From positions 1-20,475 of the forward strand of contig CAMNHM010000034.1 in the NCBI GenBank assembly GCA_946539475.1: 20,475 nucleotides of DNA, written 5' to 3'. The notes under the pieces are model-generated. The model worked only from the letters and a program-made list of their open reading frames with translations. It made no database searches and had not been told where the DNA came from. Numbering within the stretch: position 1 is the stretch's first letter; each line of letters starts with the position of its first letter. This document shows, piece after piece, positions 9,670 to 16,602 of this stretch. A program made the translations under genes and the position numbers. Source of the stretch: an uncultured Prevotellaceae bacterium. Its GTDB lineage: Bacteria; Bacteroidota; Bacteroidia; Bacteroidales; Bacteroidaceae.

Positions 9670-9935
9670 ATAAACATCGCCATTGAGCCCAAGAGTGGGT
9701 GGCGGTGTGACATTGTGGGAATAAAAAAAGAAGCGTTATGCTCGTCTTGTATCTAGAAACCTGAGAAATTTCGAAGTACGACAAGAGAACATGATGACTT
9801 CCGCGTGTTAGCGTGGAATGTTGTCTCAGTCTCCCGTACAAGGTTTCTCAGGACCTCTAGATGAAGATGTGGGCGTACAGTTCCACGCTTCCCCTATTAA
9901 TATAGTCGTCTTCTGCGGGGCTGGGAGGATAGGTT
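9670..9935 (+). ncRNA. Structured RNA with a long rod-like fold (6S-like or novel leader RNA)
   Basis: No gene fits 9537-9957, but the plus strand folds into one nested rod. Pairings are: 9730-9735 with 9886-9891; 9743-9748 with 9864-9869; 9751-9757 with 9856-9862; 9760-9768 with 9844-9852; 9776-9780 with 9835-9839; 9785-9792 with 9818-9827 (bulged); and apical hairpin 9799-9805 with 9812-9818. A separate hairpin (9675-9682 plus 9688-9691, pairing with 9696-9707) precedes it just after the -7 box. The rod shape with internal loops recalls 6S RNA. The RNA could also be the 5' leader of the nuclease mRNA, whose ATG is at 9958. Ends are approximate; no clear T-run terminator is seen before the nuclease. 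Confidence 0.6.
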
Positions 9936-9957
9936 TTTAGAAAAAACTATAAATGTT

Positions 9958-11049
9958 ATGGACTTCAAAGATTCAATTCTGCAATTATCAGAACGTGTGT
10001 CGGCCCTAAAAGAATCCATCCTGACGGAGGAGGCCACCAAGAATGCGTTTATCATGCCGTTCATCCAGATATTGGGCTACGACGTGTTCAATCCCTTGGA
10101 AGTGGTGCCGGAGATGGACTGCGACATTGCCAAGAAGAAGGGAGAAAAGATTGACTATGCCATTATGAAGGATGGCTCGCCGATCATGCTGATTGAATGC
10201 AAGCACTGGAAACAGGACCTGAACCTGCACGACAATCAGCTGAAGCGCTATTATGTTGCATCTAAAGCGAAGTTCGGAGTGCTGACGAACGGTATCGTCT
10301 ACAGGTTCTACACCGATTTGATCAAGGAAAACATCATGGACGATGTCCCCTTCCTCGAGATTAATTTGGAGAAGATCAGGGAGGCCCAGATTGAGGAAGT
10401 GAAGAAATTCTGTAAGGAGAACTTCGACCTGGACAATATCCTCAGCAGCGCCAGCGAACTGAAATACATGTCGGAGGTGAAGAAAGTCATTCGCTCCGAA
10501 TTCGCCGAGCCTTCGCCCGAACTCGTTAAACTGCTGACAAAACGTGTGTATGAAGGTATTGTAACCCAGAAAGTGCTGGATCAGTTTACCGACATCGTGA
10601 AGCGGGCATTGCAGAGCCATATCAACGATGTGATGAGCGAGAAGCTTGGCATTGCCATAAAGGCTACTGAAGCGGCTGCTGCTCCTATTCAAGCCGCTCC
10701 GGCTACCGTCGAGTCAAAGGAAGAAGAGCCGAAAAAAGAGGATGAGAAGGTGTCAAAGATCAGCACGACTGTAGAAGAACTGGAGGGGTACTATATCGTG
10801 AAGAGTATCGTGTGCGAAGTCATCCCGTCAGAGCGTGTGACCTATCGTGATTCCCAGTCGTATTTCGCCATCTTCGCCGACGATAACAACCGCAGGCCTA
10901 TTTGCAGGCTGCACTTCAACAACCCCAACAACAAGCGTATAGGATTTATCGATGAAGGCAGGAATGAACAAATGGAAAGCATCAGCAAGCTGGACGACAT
11001 TTACAATTTCAAGCAACAGCTGATTGAGGCAGTGAAACGCTACGTATAA
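9958..11049 (+). CDS. PD-(D/E)XK nuclease-like protein, HsdR N-terminal type
   Basis: A 363-residue protein. Residues 20-160 resemble the N-terminal nuclease domain of type I restriction enzymes: NAFIMPFIQILGYDVFNP (29-46), then D66 (KIDYAIMKDG) and the ECK signature (E80-x-K82, LIECKHWKQ), giving a complete D...ExK active site. A charged, Ala/Pro/Glu/Lys-rich hinge (about 225-262) leads to a C-terminal domain (about 263-363; YYIVKSIVCEVI...RICRLHFN-like block) that often accompanies this fold in stand-alone family members. No methylase, specificity or helicase subunit lies nearby, so it is not an ordinary type I system. DNA binding or cleavage, perhaps in defence, is inferred. A sample of the gene is about 42% G+C. 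It follows the structured RNA by about 65 bp. Confidence 0.82.
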   Translation: MDFKDSILQLSERVSALKESILTEEATKNAFIMPFIQILGYDVFNPLEVVPEMDCDIAKKKGEKIDYAIMKDGSPIMLIECKHWKQDLNLHDNQLKRYYVASKAKFGVLTNGIVYRFYTDLIKENIMDDVPFLEINLEKIREAQIEEVKKFCKENFDLDNILSSASELKYMSEVKKVIRSEFAEPSPELVKLLTKRVYEGIVTQKVLDQFTDIVKRALQSHINDVMSEKLGIAIKATEAAAAPIQAAPATVESKEEEPKKEDEKVSKISTTVEELEGYYIVKSIVCEVIPSERVTYRDSQSYFAIFADDNNRRPICRLHFNNPNNKRIGFIDEGRNEQMESISKLDDIYNFKQQLIEAVKRYV

Positions 11050-11354
11050 AAGGAGCACGTAAAAAACTTTCTTCACGAACGGCATTGTTGTGGGTGTACG
11101 GAAGACGCGTAACCGTGCGATGGCGAAGCATGCATGCGCTTACCTCTCGCAGATCGTTCGGGCCATACTGCCAACGATGGGACGCTTCATTTCATGCCCC
11201 TACATGTCTCCTCAGCCATTACGTCCAGAGCTACGCGGTCGGAACGGCTGAGGCGACTGCCTTCGTAGGGCCAGGGGTAGGGGGCTCCTGCCATTATCAT
11301 TTCTCATGTCCAGCCATCGCTATGAGTGCAAGGGCCGGTGTTTTCTTGCAAAGC

Positions 11355-11378
11355 GCCAAGCGTTGGCTCCTGTTTTTC
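11355..11378 (+). terminator. Weak terminator-like hairpin in the gene-free spacer
   Basis: Stem gccaa (11355-11359) and ttggc (11363-11367), followed by a T-rich run (tcctgtttttct). It lies about 300 bp after the nuclease stop. The interval 11050-11350 holds no supported gene; a 100-codon frame there has no recognisable protein character. Confidence 0.35.
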
Positions 11379-11421
11379 TCTTCGTAATTAACGATTATTA
11401 GTAAAAAAAGTTGCTAAAATG

Positions 11422-11453
11422 TTTGGATATATCGAATATTTTTCGTACCTTTG
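11422..11453 (+). promoter_or_regulatory. Consensus Bacteroidetes promoter of the HU-HIG gene
   Basis: TTTG (11422-11425) is followed after exactly 20 bp by TACCTTTG (11446-11453), matching the -33/-7 consensus. Transcription should start near 11460, giving a leader of about 90 nt with a small hairpin (aggcca 11489-11494, tggcct 11507-11512) before ATG 11551. Confidence 0.85.
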
Positions 11454-11550
11454 TAGTGTCATTCAGAGAGCTGATTGACAGCGGGAAAAGGCCACCCGAC
11501 CGTAGTTGGCCTAGCGATAGTATAATACCATAAAAAACACAACAACAGTT

Positions 11551-12138
11551 ATGGCTGAGACAAACATTAAGATGGGTGTCAACATCAAGATGAACACCAA
11601 CAGTCAGTCGAAGGTCTTCGGGCATTACTTCCCGGAGGTGGCTCGACGCGGGACGCTTAGCACCGTCGGTTTCGCTAAGCACATGGCCGAGCATGGATCG
11701 CTCGTCACGGAGGAGGTGCTGAACCTCGTGCTGGGACAGATTGCGAAGTGCCTGCCTGAGCTCTGCTCGCAGGGTGTCAGCGTGAAGCTCGACGGCCTGG
11801 GCATCTTCTACCCCACGCTGCAGTCGCGCCCCGGCGGTGCTGCCTCGGTGGAGGAGGCCAGCCTGATCGGTGCCGCCAACCTGGTTGAGGGTGTCCACCT
11901 GCGTTTCAACCCTGAGCAGACCGACCTTCGCGACCTGACCTACAAGGCCATGAAGAAGCGCTGCTCGCTGGCTCTGGACAGTGTCGTGACGCTGCAGAAC
12001 GTCACTGAGGAGCGCGACGGTGAGACCGTGGTGAAGCGTCGTCTGAAGACCTGCAAGCCCGTCGGCGACTACCTCTTCGAGCAGGGCATCGACGACGGCG
12101 GCGGCAGTGGCGGCGATGACTCTGGCGATCGTCCTTAG
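11551..12138 (+). CDS. HU-family DNA-binding protein (HU-HIG type) with Gly/Asp-rich tail
   Basis: A 195-residue HU-fold protein of the Bacteroidetes-specific class in which an HU domain is fused to a second module or a glycine-rich tail. The HU-like part spans about 1-130: FAKHMAEHGSLVTEEVLNLVLGQI forms the dimerising helices, and VKLDGLGIFYPTLQSRPG the start of the DNA-binding beta arm. The C-terminus (about 180-195, DDGGGSGGDDSGDRP) is acidic and glycine-rich. It probably acts as a nucleoid-associated protein. It has its own consensus promoter and a strong terminator, so it is a single-gene transcript. Such proteins are numerous in Bacteroidales and often sit next to islands. Confidence 0.88.
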   Translation: MAETNIKMGVNIKMNTNSQSKVFGHYFPEVARRGTLSTVGFAKHMAEHGSLVTEEVLNLVLGQIAKCLPELCSQGVSVKLDGLGIFYPTLQSRPGGAASVEEASLIGAANLVEGVHLRFNPEQTDLRDLTYKAMKKRCSLALDSVVTLQNVTEERDGETVVKRRLKTCKPVGDYLFEQGIDDGGGSGGDDSGDRP

Positions 12139-12174
12139 TGGCAGGCCCCTGAGCGACAGGTCTCTGAGCGAGCG

Positions 12175-12205
12175 GCCCTCTCCCCTGAACGGGGAGGGGG
12201 CTTTT
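12175..12205 (+). terminator. Intrinsic terminator of the HU-HIG gene
   Basis: An 11-bp GC-rich stem (12175-12185 with 12191-12201, one G-U pair; loop tgaac) is followed by tttt. It lies about 37 bp after the HU-HIG stop. It also sits between convergent transcripts, since pntB ends at 12247 on the other strand. Confidence 0.85.
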
Positions 12206-12246
12206 CGCTGTATGGCACGTCTGGCTAGTGTGCGGTGGGCAGCATG

Positions 12247-13773
12247 CTAGAGTGCGGCAATGAGGCGCTGCAGGGTCTGCTTGGCGTCGCCCAGCTCCAG
12301 GTAGACGCCCTGCTGGCGGGTATAGAGCGGGTTCTCTACGCCGGCATATCCGGGCTTGAGGTCGTAGTTGCAGATGATGACCTCCGGAGCCTGGTCGACG
12401 TTGAGCACGGGCATGCCGTAGATGGGTGTCCCCTCGGCATTGCGTGCAGCGGGGTTGAGCACGTCGTTGGCCCCGATGACCACCACGGCGTCGCAGCTGG
12501 CGAAGTCGTCGTTGATGGCCTCCATCTCGTAGAGCTGCTCGTAGTCGACGTCGGCCTCGGCCAGCAGCACGTTCATGTGGCCGGGCATGCGTCCGGCAAC
12601 GGGATGGATGGCGTAGCGCACGCGAGCTCCCTGTGCCTGCAGGCGGTCGGCCAGCTGTCGCACGAGGTGTTGCGCCTGTGCGAGGGCCATGCCGTAGCCA
12701 GGCACGATGATCACGTCCTTGGCCTTTGCCAGGACGGTGGCAGCCGTCTTCTGGGGTGCTGCCTGCTGCTGGCTGGCCTCGTCGACCTTCTGGTTGAGCA
12801 TCGCGACGCGATGCTCTAGTTCGCTGACGATGGCCTCCAGCTCGGTTATCTTTTTCTCTAGGTCCATAATTCGCTTGATGAGTGCTTCGTTGTTGGTATT
12901 GTCGGTAGTGGTGTCGACGGTCGCTGGCACCGGCCTGCCGGGGATGAGGATGGAGAGTAGGCTGCGGTTCATGGCCCGGCACATGATCTGCGTGAGCAGC
13001 AGTCCCGAGGCCCCTACGATGCCCCCCACGGCCACAAGCAGCACGTCGCTGATGGCCATGCCGGCGATGGCTCCTGCCACTCCCGACAGAGAGTTGAGCA
13101 GCGAGATGGTGATGGGCATGTCGGCCCCTCCTACGCGTATGGAGAAGAACACGCCGAAGAAGGCGGCGCTGACGATGGTGCCTGTCAGGCAGAGGGGCAT
13201 GACGGGCTGCGGCGCCCACCATCCTGTGACGACGAAGGCCACGGTGAGCACTAGGAATAGCAGCGAGGCGGCGCTGTGCATCGGCCACAGGACGGGCCGC
13301 TGGTCCATCAGCCTGTGCAGCTTGGCAGCGGCTATGAGGCTGCCCGTCAGCGTGACGACGCCTACGGCCACTGCCAGCAGGGCTGTCAGCCGGATGAACG
13401 GCCAATAGCCTTCAGCCTCGATGTGGCCCACCTGCGTCGCGCTGAAACCGACGCCCAGCGCCGACAGCACGCCCACGAGGGCCGACGCTCCGCCGCCCAG
13501 TCCGTTGAACAGCGCTACCGTCTGCGGCATCTCGATCATTTTTACGCGTCGGGCCATCATGGTGCCGATGAATGCTCCGATGGCGATGGCCACCCAGATG
13601 GTCCATGCCGTGAACACCTCGAGGAAGAGTACCGTCACGCCGATGCCTGTCAGGAGGGCCACTGCTGAGAGGAAGTTGCCGGCCGCGGCCGTCTTCACCC
13701 TCGACATCATCGCAATGCCTGTCAGCACTGCCAGCGCCAGTATGCCGCTGATGATGAGCTGGTAAATGTCCAT
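12247..13773 (-). CDS. pntB: NAD(P) transhydrogenase subunit beta with an inserted coiled coil
   Basis: Membrane subunit of the proton-translocating transhydrogenase, which uses the proton gradient to drive NADPH formation from NADH. The membrane domain spans about 1-265 with many hydrophobic helices (start MDIYQLIISGILALAVLTGI). The NADP-binding domain III spans about 350-508, with PGYGMALAQAQ (358-368), HPVAGRMPGHMNVLLAEA (390-407) and GANDVLNPAA (434-443). Between them, residues 295-334 form a heptad-like coiled coil (LIKRIMDLEKKITELEAIV) not present in E. coli PntB (about 462 residues; this protein is 508). It starts 6 bp after the pntA2 stop and is the last gene of the operon. Confidence 0.95.
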   Translation of the reverse strand: MDIYQLIISGILALAVLTGIAMMSRVKTAAAGNFLSAVALLTGIGVTVLFLEVFTAWTIWVAIAIGAFIGTMMARRVKMIEMPQTVALFNGLGGGASALVGVLSALGVGFSATQVGHIEAEGYWPFIRLTALLAVAVGVVTLTGSLIAAAKLHRLMDQRPVLWPMHSAASLLFLVLTVAFVVTGWWAPQPVMPLCLTGTIVSAAFFGVFFSIRVGGADMPITISLLNSLSGVAGAIAGMAISDVLLVAVGGIVGASGLLLTQIMCRAMNRSLLSILIPGRPVPATVDTTTDNTNNEALIKRIMDLEKKITELEAIVSELEHRVAMLNQKVDEASQQQAAPQKTAATVLAKAKDVIIVPGYGMALAQAQHLVRQLADRLQAQGARVRYAIHPVAGRMPGHMNVLLAEADVDYEQLYEMEAINDDFASCDAVVVIGANDVLNPAARNAEGTPIYGMPVLNVDQAPEVIICNYDLKPGYAGVENPLYTRQQGVYLELGDAKQTLQRLIAAL

Positions 13774-13779
13774 AGGCCG

Positions 13780-14076
13780 TCAGCGTCGTTTCTTGTTGAA
13801 CATCATCAGCATGCGGTGGGTCACGCCGAAACCTCCAAACACGTTGACGGCAGCCAGGATGATAGCCAGTCCGCCGGCCACCTGAGCCCATCCGCCGCTG
13901 CCGGCAAGGAAGGCGATGCCCGTGGCGGCGATGGCTCCCACGATGGTCACTCCCGAGAGGGCGTTCATGCCCGACATCAGCGGCGTGTGGAGCAGGCTGG
14001 GCACCTGTCGTATGACGAAGTAGCCCAGCACCGTCGACACGATGAAGACGGCAATGAGGATCAGCGGATGTATCAT
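13780..14076 (-). CDS. NAD(P) transhydrogenase alpha subunit, membrane part (PntA2)
   Basis: A small 98-residue membrane protein with about three hydrophobic helices: MIHPLILIAVFIVSTVLGYF, the Ala/Gly-rich IVGAIAATGIAFLAG, and VAGGLAIILAAVNVFGGFGV. It corresponds to the C-terminal membrane part of single-chain PntA, encoded separately as in the three-subunit enzymes (for example Rhodospirillum rubrum PntAB). It overlaps the pntA1 stop by 4 bp (ATGA) and is followed 6 bp later by pntB, so the three products are probably made at matched levels. Confidence 0.93.
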   Translation of the reverse strand: MIHPLILIAVFIVSTVLGYFVIRQVPSLLHTPLMSGMNALSGVTIVGAIAATGIAFLAGSGGWAQVAGGLAIILAAVNVFGGFGVTHRMLMMFNKKRR

Positions 14077-15230
14077 AGGCCCATTGCTTCGCGTGCTCCC
14101 TGGTGCACCAGCTCACCGCCGATGCAGACGAGCGATTTGTCGACGATCTCGTCGGAGCGGTCGAGCTGCAGCCGTCCGTTGCGGACGAGGTATCGTACGA
14201 GGTTGTAGACATTGTTGGCGAACATCCACGTCGAGCTGGTGGGCAGCAGTCCCGGTATGTTCTTCACGCCCATGAGCGTCACGCCATAGCGCTGCTCGAT
14301 GCCCCCCTTCGGCGTCAGCTCACAGTTGCCGCCCTGGTCGATGGAGATGTCGACGATGACGGAGCCTTTCTTCATGCCTTTCACCATCTCCTCGGTGATG
14401 ATGACAGGAGCCACCTTGCCGGGGATGAGTGCCGAGCAGAAGACGATGTCCATCTGCTGGATGGTCTCGCGCAGTGCCTCCTGCTCCTTTACAAGGACGT
14501 CGTCGGGCAGGCGGTTGGCATAGCCCCCCTCGGCGATGGCCAGCTCGGGCGGCACGGTGGTGTCGACCACCTTTGCCCCTAGCGACGAGGCGTTCTCGGA
14601 GGCCATCGGACGTATGTCGGCGGCATAGGTGATGGCTCCCAGTCGCTTGGCTGTTGCCAGTGCCTGCAGTCCTGCGACGCCGACGCCTATGACGAGCACC
14701 TTGGCCGGTCGGATCTGTCCGACGGCAGTGAACATCGGTGGTACGAACGTGGTGAGCATGTTGGCTGCCATGAGGATGCCCTTATAGCCGGCGCAGGTGC
14801 TCATCGAGGTCAGTGCGTCCATGTTCTGTGCCCTTGAGATGCGTGGGATGCCGTCGAGGGTGATGGCTGTGATGCCGCGCGCCGTCAGCTGTCGCACCAT
14901 GTCGTGGTTGACAGGCGAGGCGGGGTGGATGAAGGTGATGAGTACCTGTCCGGCGTGCATCATGTCGACTTCGTGGCGCTGTTTCTGCTCGTTGAAGAGC
15001 GGCTCCTTCACCTTGAGGATCAGCTCTGCGCGGTCGTAGATGTCCTGCGGGTCGGCCACCATGGTGGCTCCTGCCTTGACGTAGTCCTCGTCGTGGTAGA
15101 GTGCTCCGTCGCCGGCTGAGCACTCGACGAGCACGTCAAAGCCATCGTTTACGAACTTGCCCACGGTCTCGGGCGTTGCTGCTACACGAGCCTCGTCGTG
15201 CATAATCTCTTTAGGGATACCGATAATCAT
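14073..15230 (-). CDS. pntA: NAD(P) transhydrogenase alpha subunit, soluble NAD-binding part (PntA1)
   Basis: A 385-residue cytosolic subunit that binds NAD(H) (domain I), related to alanine dehydrogenase. It starts MIIGIPKEIMHDEARVAATPE, the standard opening of the family. The Rossmann glycine loop is VIGVGVAGLQA (GxGxxG, G182/G184/G187). The loop RAQNMDALTSMS (133-144) matches the Arg-Gln-Asp loop that contacts nucleotide in the R. rubrum enzyme. The family ending with membrane helices is missing and is supplied by the next gene. It is the first gene of pntA1-pntA2-pntB, with a -7 promoter box about 45 bp upstream. Confidence 0.95.
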   Translation of the reverse strand: MIIGIPKEIMHDEARVAATPETVGKFVNDGFDVLVECSAGDGALYHDEDYVKAGATMVADPQDIYDRAELILKVKEPLFNEQKQRHEVDMMHAGQVLITFIHPASPVNHDMVRQLTARGITAITLDGIPRISRAQNMDALTSMSTCAGYKGILMAANMLTTFVPPMFTAVGQIRPAKVLVIGVGVAGLQALATAKRLGAITYAADIRPMASENASSLGAKVVDTTVPPELAIAEGGYANRLPDDVLVKEQEALRETIQQMDIVFCSALIPGKVAPVIITEEMVKGMKKGSVIVDISIDQGGNCELTPKGGIEQRYGVTLMGVKNIPGLLPTSSTWMFANNVYNLVRYLVRNGRLQLDRSDEIVDKSLVCIGGELVHQGAREAMGL

Positions 15231-15273
15231 GTTTTCAGTTTTTAGTTTAGGTTAGGGTTTACGTATTTCGTAG

Positions 15274-15282
15274 GCAAATATA
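15274..15282 (-). promoter_or_regulatory. Bacteroidetes -7 box of the pnt operon
   Basis: The minus strand reads TATATTTGC, a match to TAnnTTTG. It would give a leader of about 35 nt before the pntA1 start at 15230. A -33 TTTG is not evident. Confidence 0.6.
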
Positions 15283-15307
15283 CGATTTTTATGTGTACGG
15301 CGTATCG

Positions 15308-15331
15308 ATTAATGCCGTTTTTTGCATTAAT
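15308..15331. repeat. AT-rich inverted repeat upstream of the pnt promoter
   Basis: Perfect 8-bp arms attaatgc and gcattaat flank cgtttttt. It lies 26 bp upstream of the pnt -7 box, a plausible operator position, but no regulator is known from the window. The remaining spacer 15332-15515 shows no gene. Confidence 0.4.
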
Positions 15332-15515
15332 TTAACGTTAGGTATCGCCTCGGTCATGTAGAAAAGAAGCTAATGAGCACTAATGAAGATAAATTATTGT
15401 CTAGCCGCTTCCTGCCACTCACGCTATTCTCACGACAAAGAAAAGTTTTCCGTAATTTGTGCCAATTTGTTTCCAGATAGTATCGGCGACTGTGTTGCCA
15501 TCGCCTTTGGGGGGA

Positions 15516-16529
15516 TTATTTCAGGAGCGACTCTACTTTCGCCTTCAGGTCGGCAGTGCTGAGGTTGCGGCCTACGATGTTGCCGTGCTTGTCGGTGACG
15601 ATGTTGGCCGGCAGCGTGGCGATGCTCAGCTGCGTGAGGATGGGCGACTGCCATAGCAGGCTGTCGCAGACGTTGGGCCACTGGATGCTGTCGCGCTCGA
15701 GCATGCTGCGCCCCTCTGAGGGCGATGCGTCGAGGCTGATGCTGACCACCTTCAGTCGCTGTCCATGGTCCTTTTTCAGGGTCTGCAGGGTGTGCATGGG
15801 GTTTTGTGAGTCGAAGCTCCATGATGCCCATGCGATGATGACGTTGGCATCGCCCGAGAGCGTCTTGTTGGTGATGGTGTCGCCCTTGGTGCTGACGGCC
15901 GTGAAGGGGGGCAGCGGCCCTTCTGCGGCATAGTGTGTGAGGTCCTCCATCAGGTGGTCGATTCGCGCCAGGTAGAGGTTGGAGGGCTGTGCTTTGTGGA
16001 GCAGTGCCGCCAGTTGCCGGCTCTTCTTGTAGTCGGGCGAGAAGGCCTGCAGGAAGTAGTGGTGGAAGAGGTAGTTGCTGACGATGGATGTGGGGTGCTC
16101 GTTGATGAACAGCTCAGCCTCTTTCTCTACCTCGGGGGGCATCATGTCGATGGTTTTCAGTCGGAAGGCTGTCATCTGCTCGTTCTCCTTCGTACCTTTG
16201 ATCTCCGTCTCGCGCAGGTGTGACACGTCGCCTTCCATCTTCACGGTGGCTCCCGGCGTGGCGAAGATCGGCATTTCGGAGAAGTTCGGGAAGAGGATGA
16301 CGAGGGTGGTGGTGTCCTGCTGCACTCGGTCGTAGACGAATCGTCCGTCATTGACGGCCAGTGTGTCTTTCTCGCCCGTCTCCGGGTCGTAGATGTAGAA
16401 CTCGCTTTGGTTGAGGTTCTTGAACTGTGCCTCTAGGTGGAATCGGTCGGAGTGCCGGCCGCAGGATGTAAAAAAGGCAAAAAGGCAGAGTGCTACGATC
16501 GAGGGATTGGGGAATGTTGATTTTTTCAT
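15516..16529 (-). CDS. Thioredoxin-fold lipoprotein (DUF4369/TlpA-like) lacking the CXXC
   Basis: A 337-residue lipoprotein; the signal ends with FFTSC (lipid-modified C23). The N-terminal half (about 28-130) resembles the beta-rich DUF4369 domain common in Bacteroidetes TlpA-like proteins (FYIYDPETGEKDTLAVNDGRF). The C-terminal part (about 205-337) has a thioredoxin/AhpC fold: ANVIIAWASW, then LKVVSISLDA, the cis-proline-like TLPANIV, and IVGRNLS. Where family members have WCxxC, this protein reads WSFDSQ (W237, S238-S241), so the redox dithiol is absent. It may be a structural or binding protein rather than an oxidoreductase. It follows the OmpA/TPR lipoprotein gene after 73 bp with no -7 box seen between, so co-transcription is likely. 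Confidence 0.82.
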   Translation of the reverse strand: MKKSTFPNPSIVALCLFAFFTSCGRHSDRFHLEAQFKNLNQSEFYIYDPETGEKDTLAVNDGRFVYDRVQQDTTTLVILFPNFSEMPIFATPGATVKMEGDVSHLRETEIKGTKENEQMTAFRLKTIDMMPPEVEKEAELFINEHPTSIVSNYLFHHYFLQAFSPDYKKSRQLAALLHKAQPSNLYLARIDHLMEDLTHYAAEGPLPPFTAVSTKGDTITNKTLSGDANVIIAWASWSFDSQNPMHTLQTLKKDHGQRLKVVSISLDASPSEGRSMLERDSIQWPNVCDSLLWQSPILTQLSIATLPANIVTDKHGNIVGRNLSTADLKAKVESLLK

Positions 16530-16557
16530 AGCGTCTGTCTTTTTGCCGTTAGTATTG

Positions 16558-16585
16558 GGGAGGAGTCTTGCTGCGGGCTCCTCCC
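16558..16585 (-). terminator. Hairpin between the two lipoprotein genes
   Basis: An 8-bp stem gggaggag (16558-16565) and ctcctccc (16578-16585) with a 12-nt loop lies 18 bp after the TPR lipoprotein stop. No T tract follows on the minus strand, so it may protect or attenuate the transcript rather than end it. Confidence 0.4.
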
Positions 16586-16602
16586 GTTGATAAGTGTTAT
16601 TA

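Noticed and set aside
9537..9713. N-terminal extension of the unknown protein to a start at 9713.
   Set aside because: It would overlap the divergent promoter and the first RNA hairpin; ATG 9536 gives a better protein start.
11085..11387. A 100-codon plus-strand frame in the spacer before the HU-HIG gene.
   Set aside because: No recognisable motif, no promoter box, odd composition. Treated as chance.
12002..13405. A 467-codon minus-strand frame overlapping pntB.
   Set aside because: It is Arg/His/Gly-rich and lies in another frame of pntB, whose conserved domains explain the sequence.
15490..15515. A ggcga/tcgcc hairpin after the thioredoxin-fold lipoprotein gene.
   Set aside because: Short stem with no T tract on the minus strand, so not called as a terminator.
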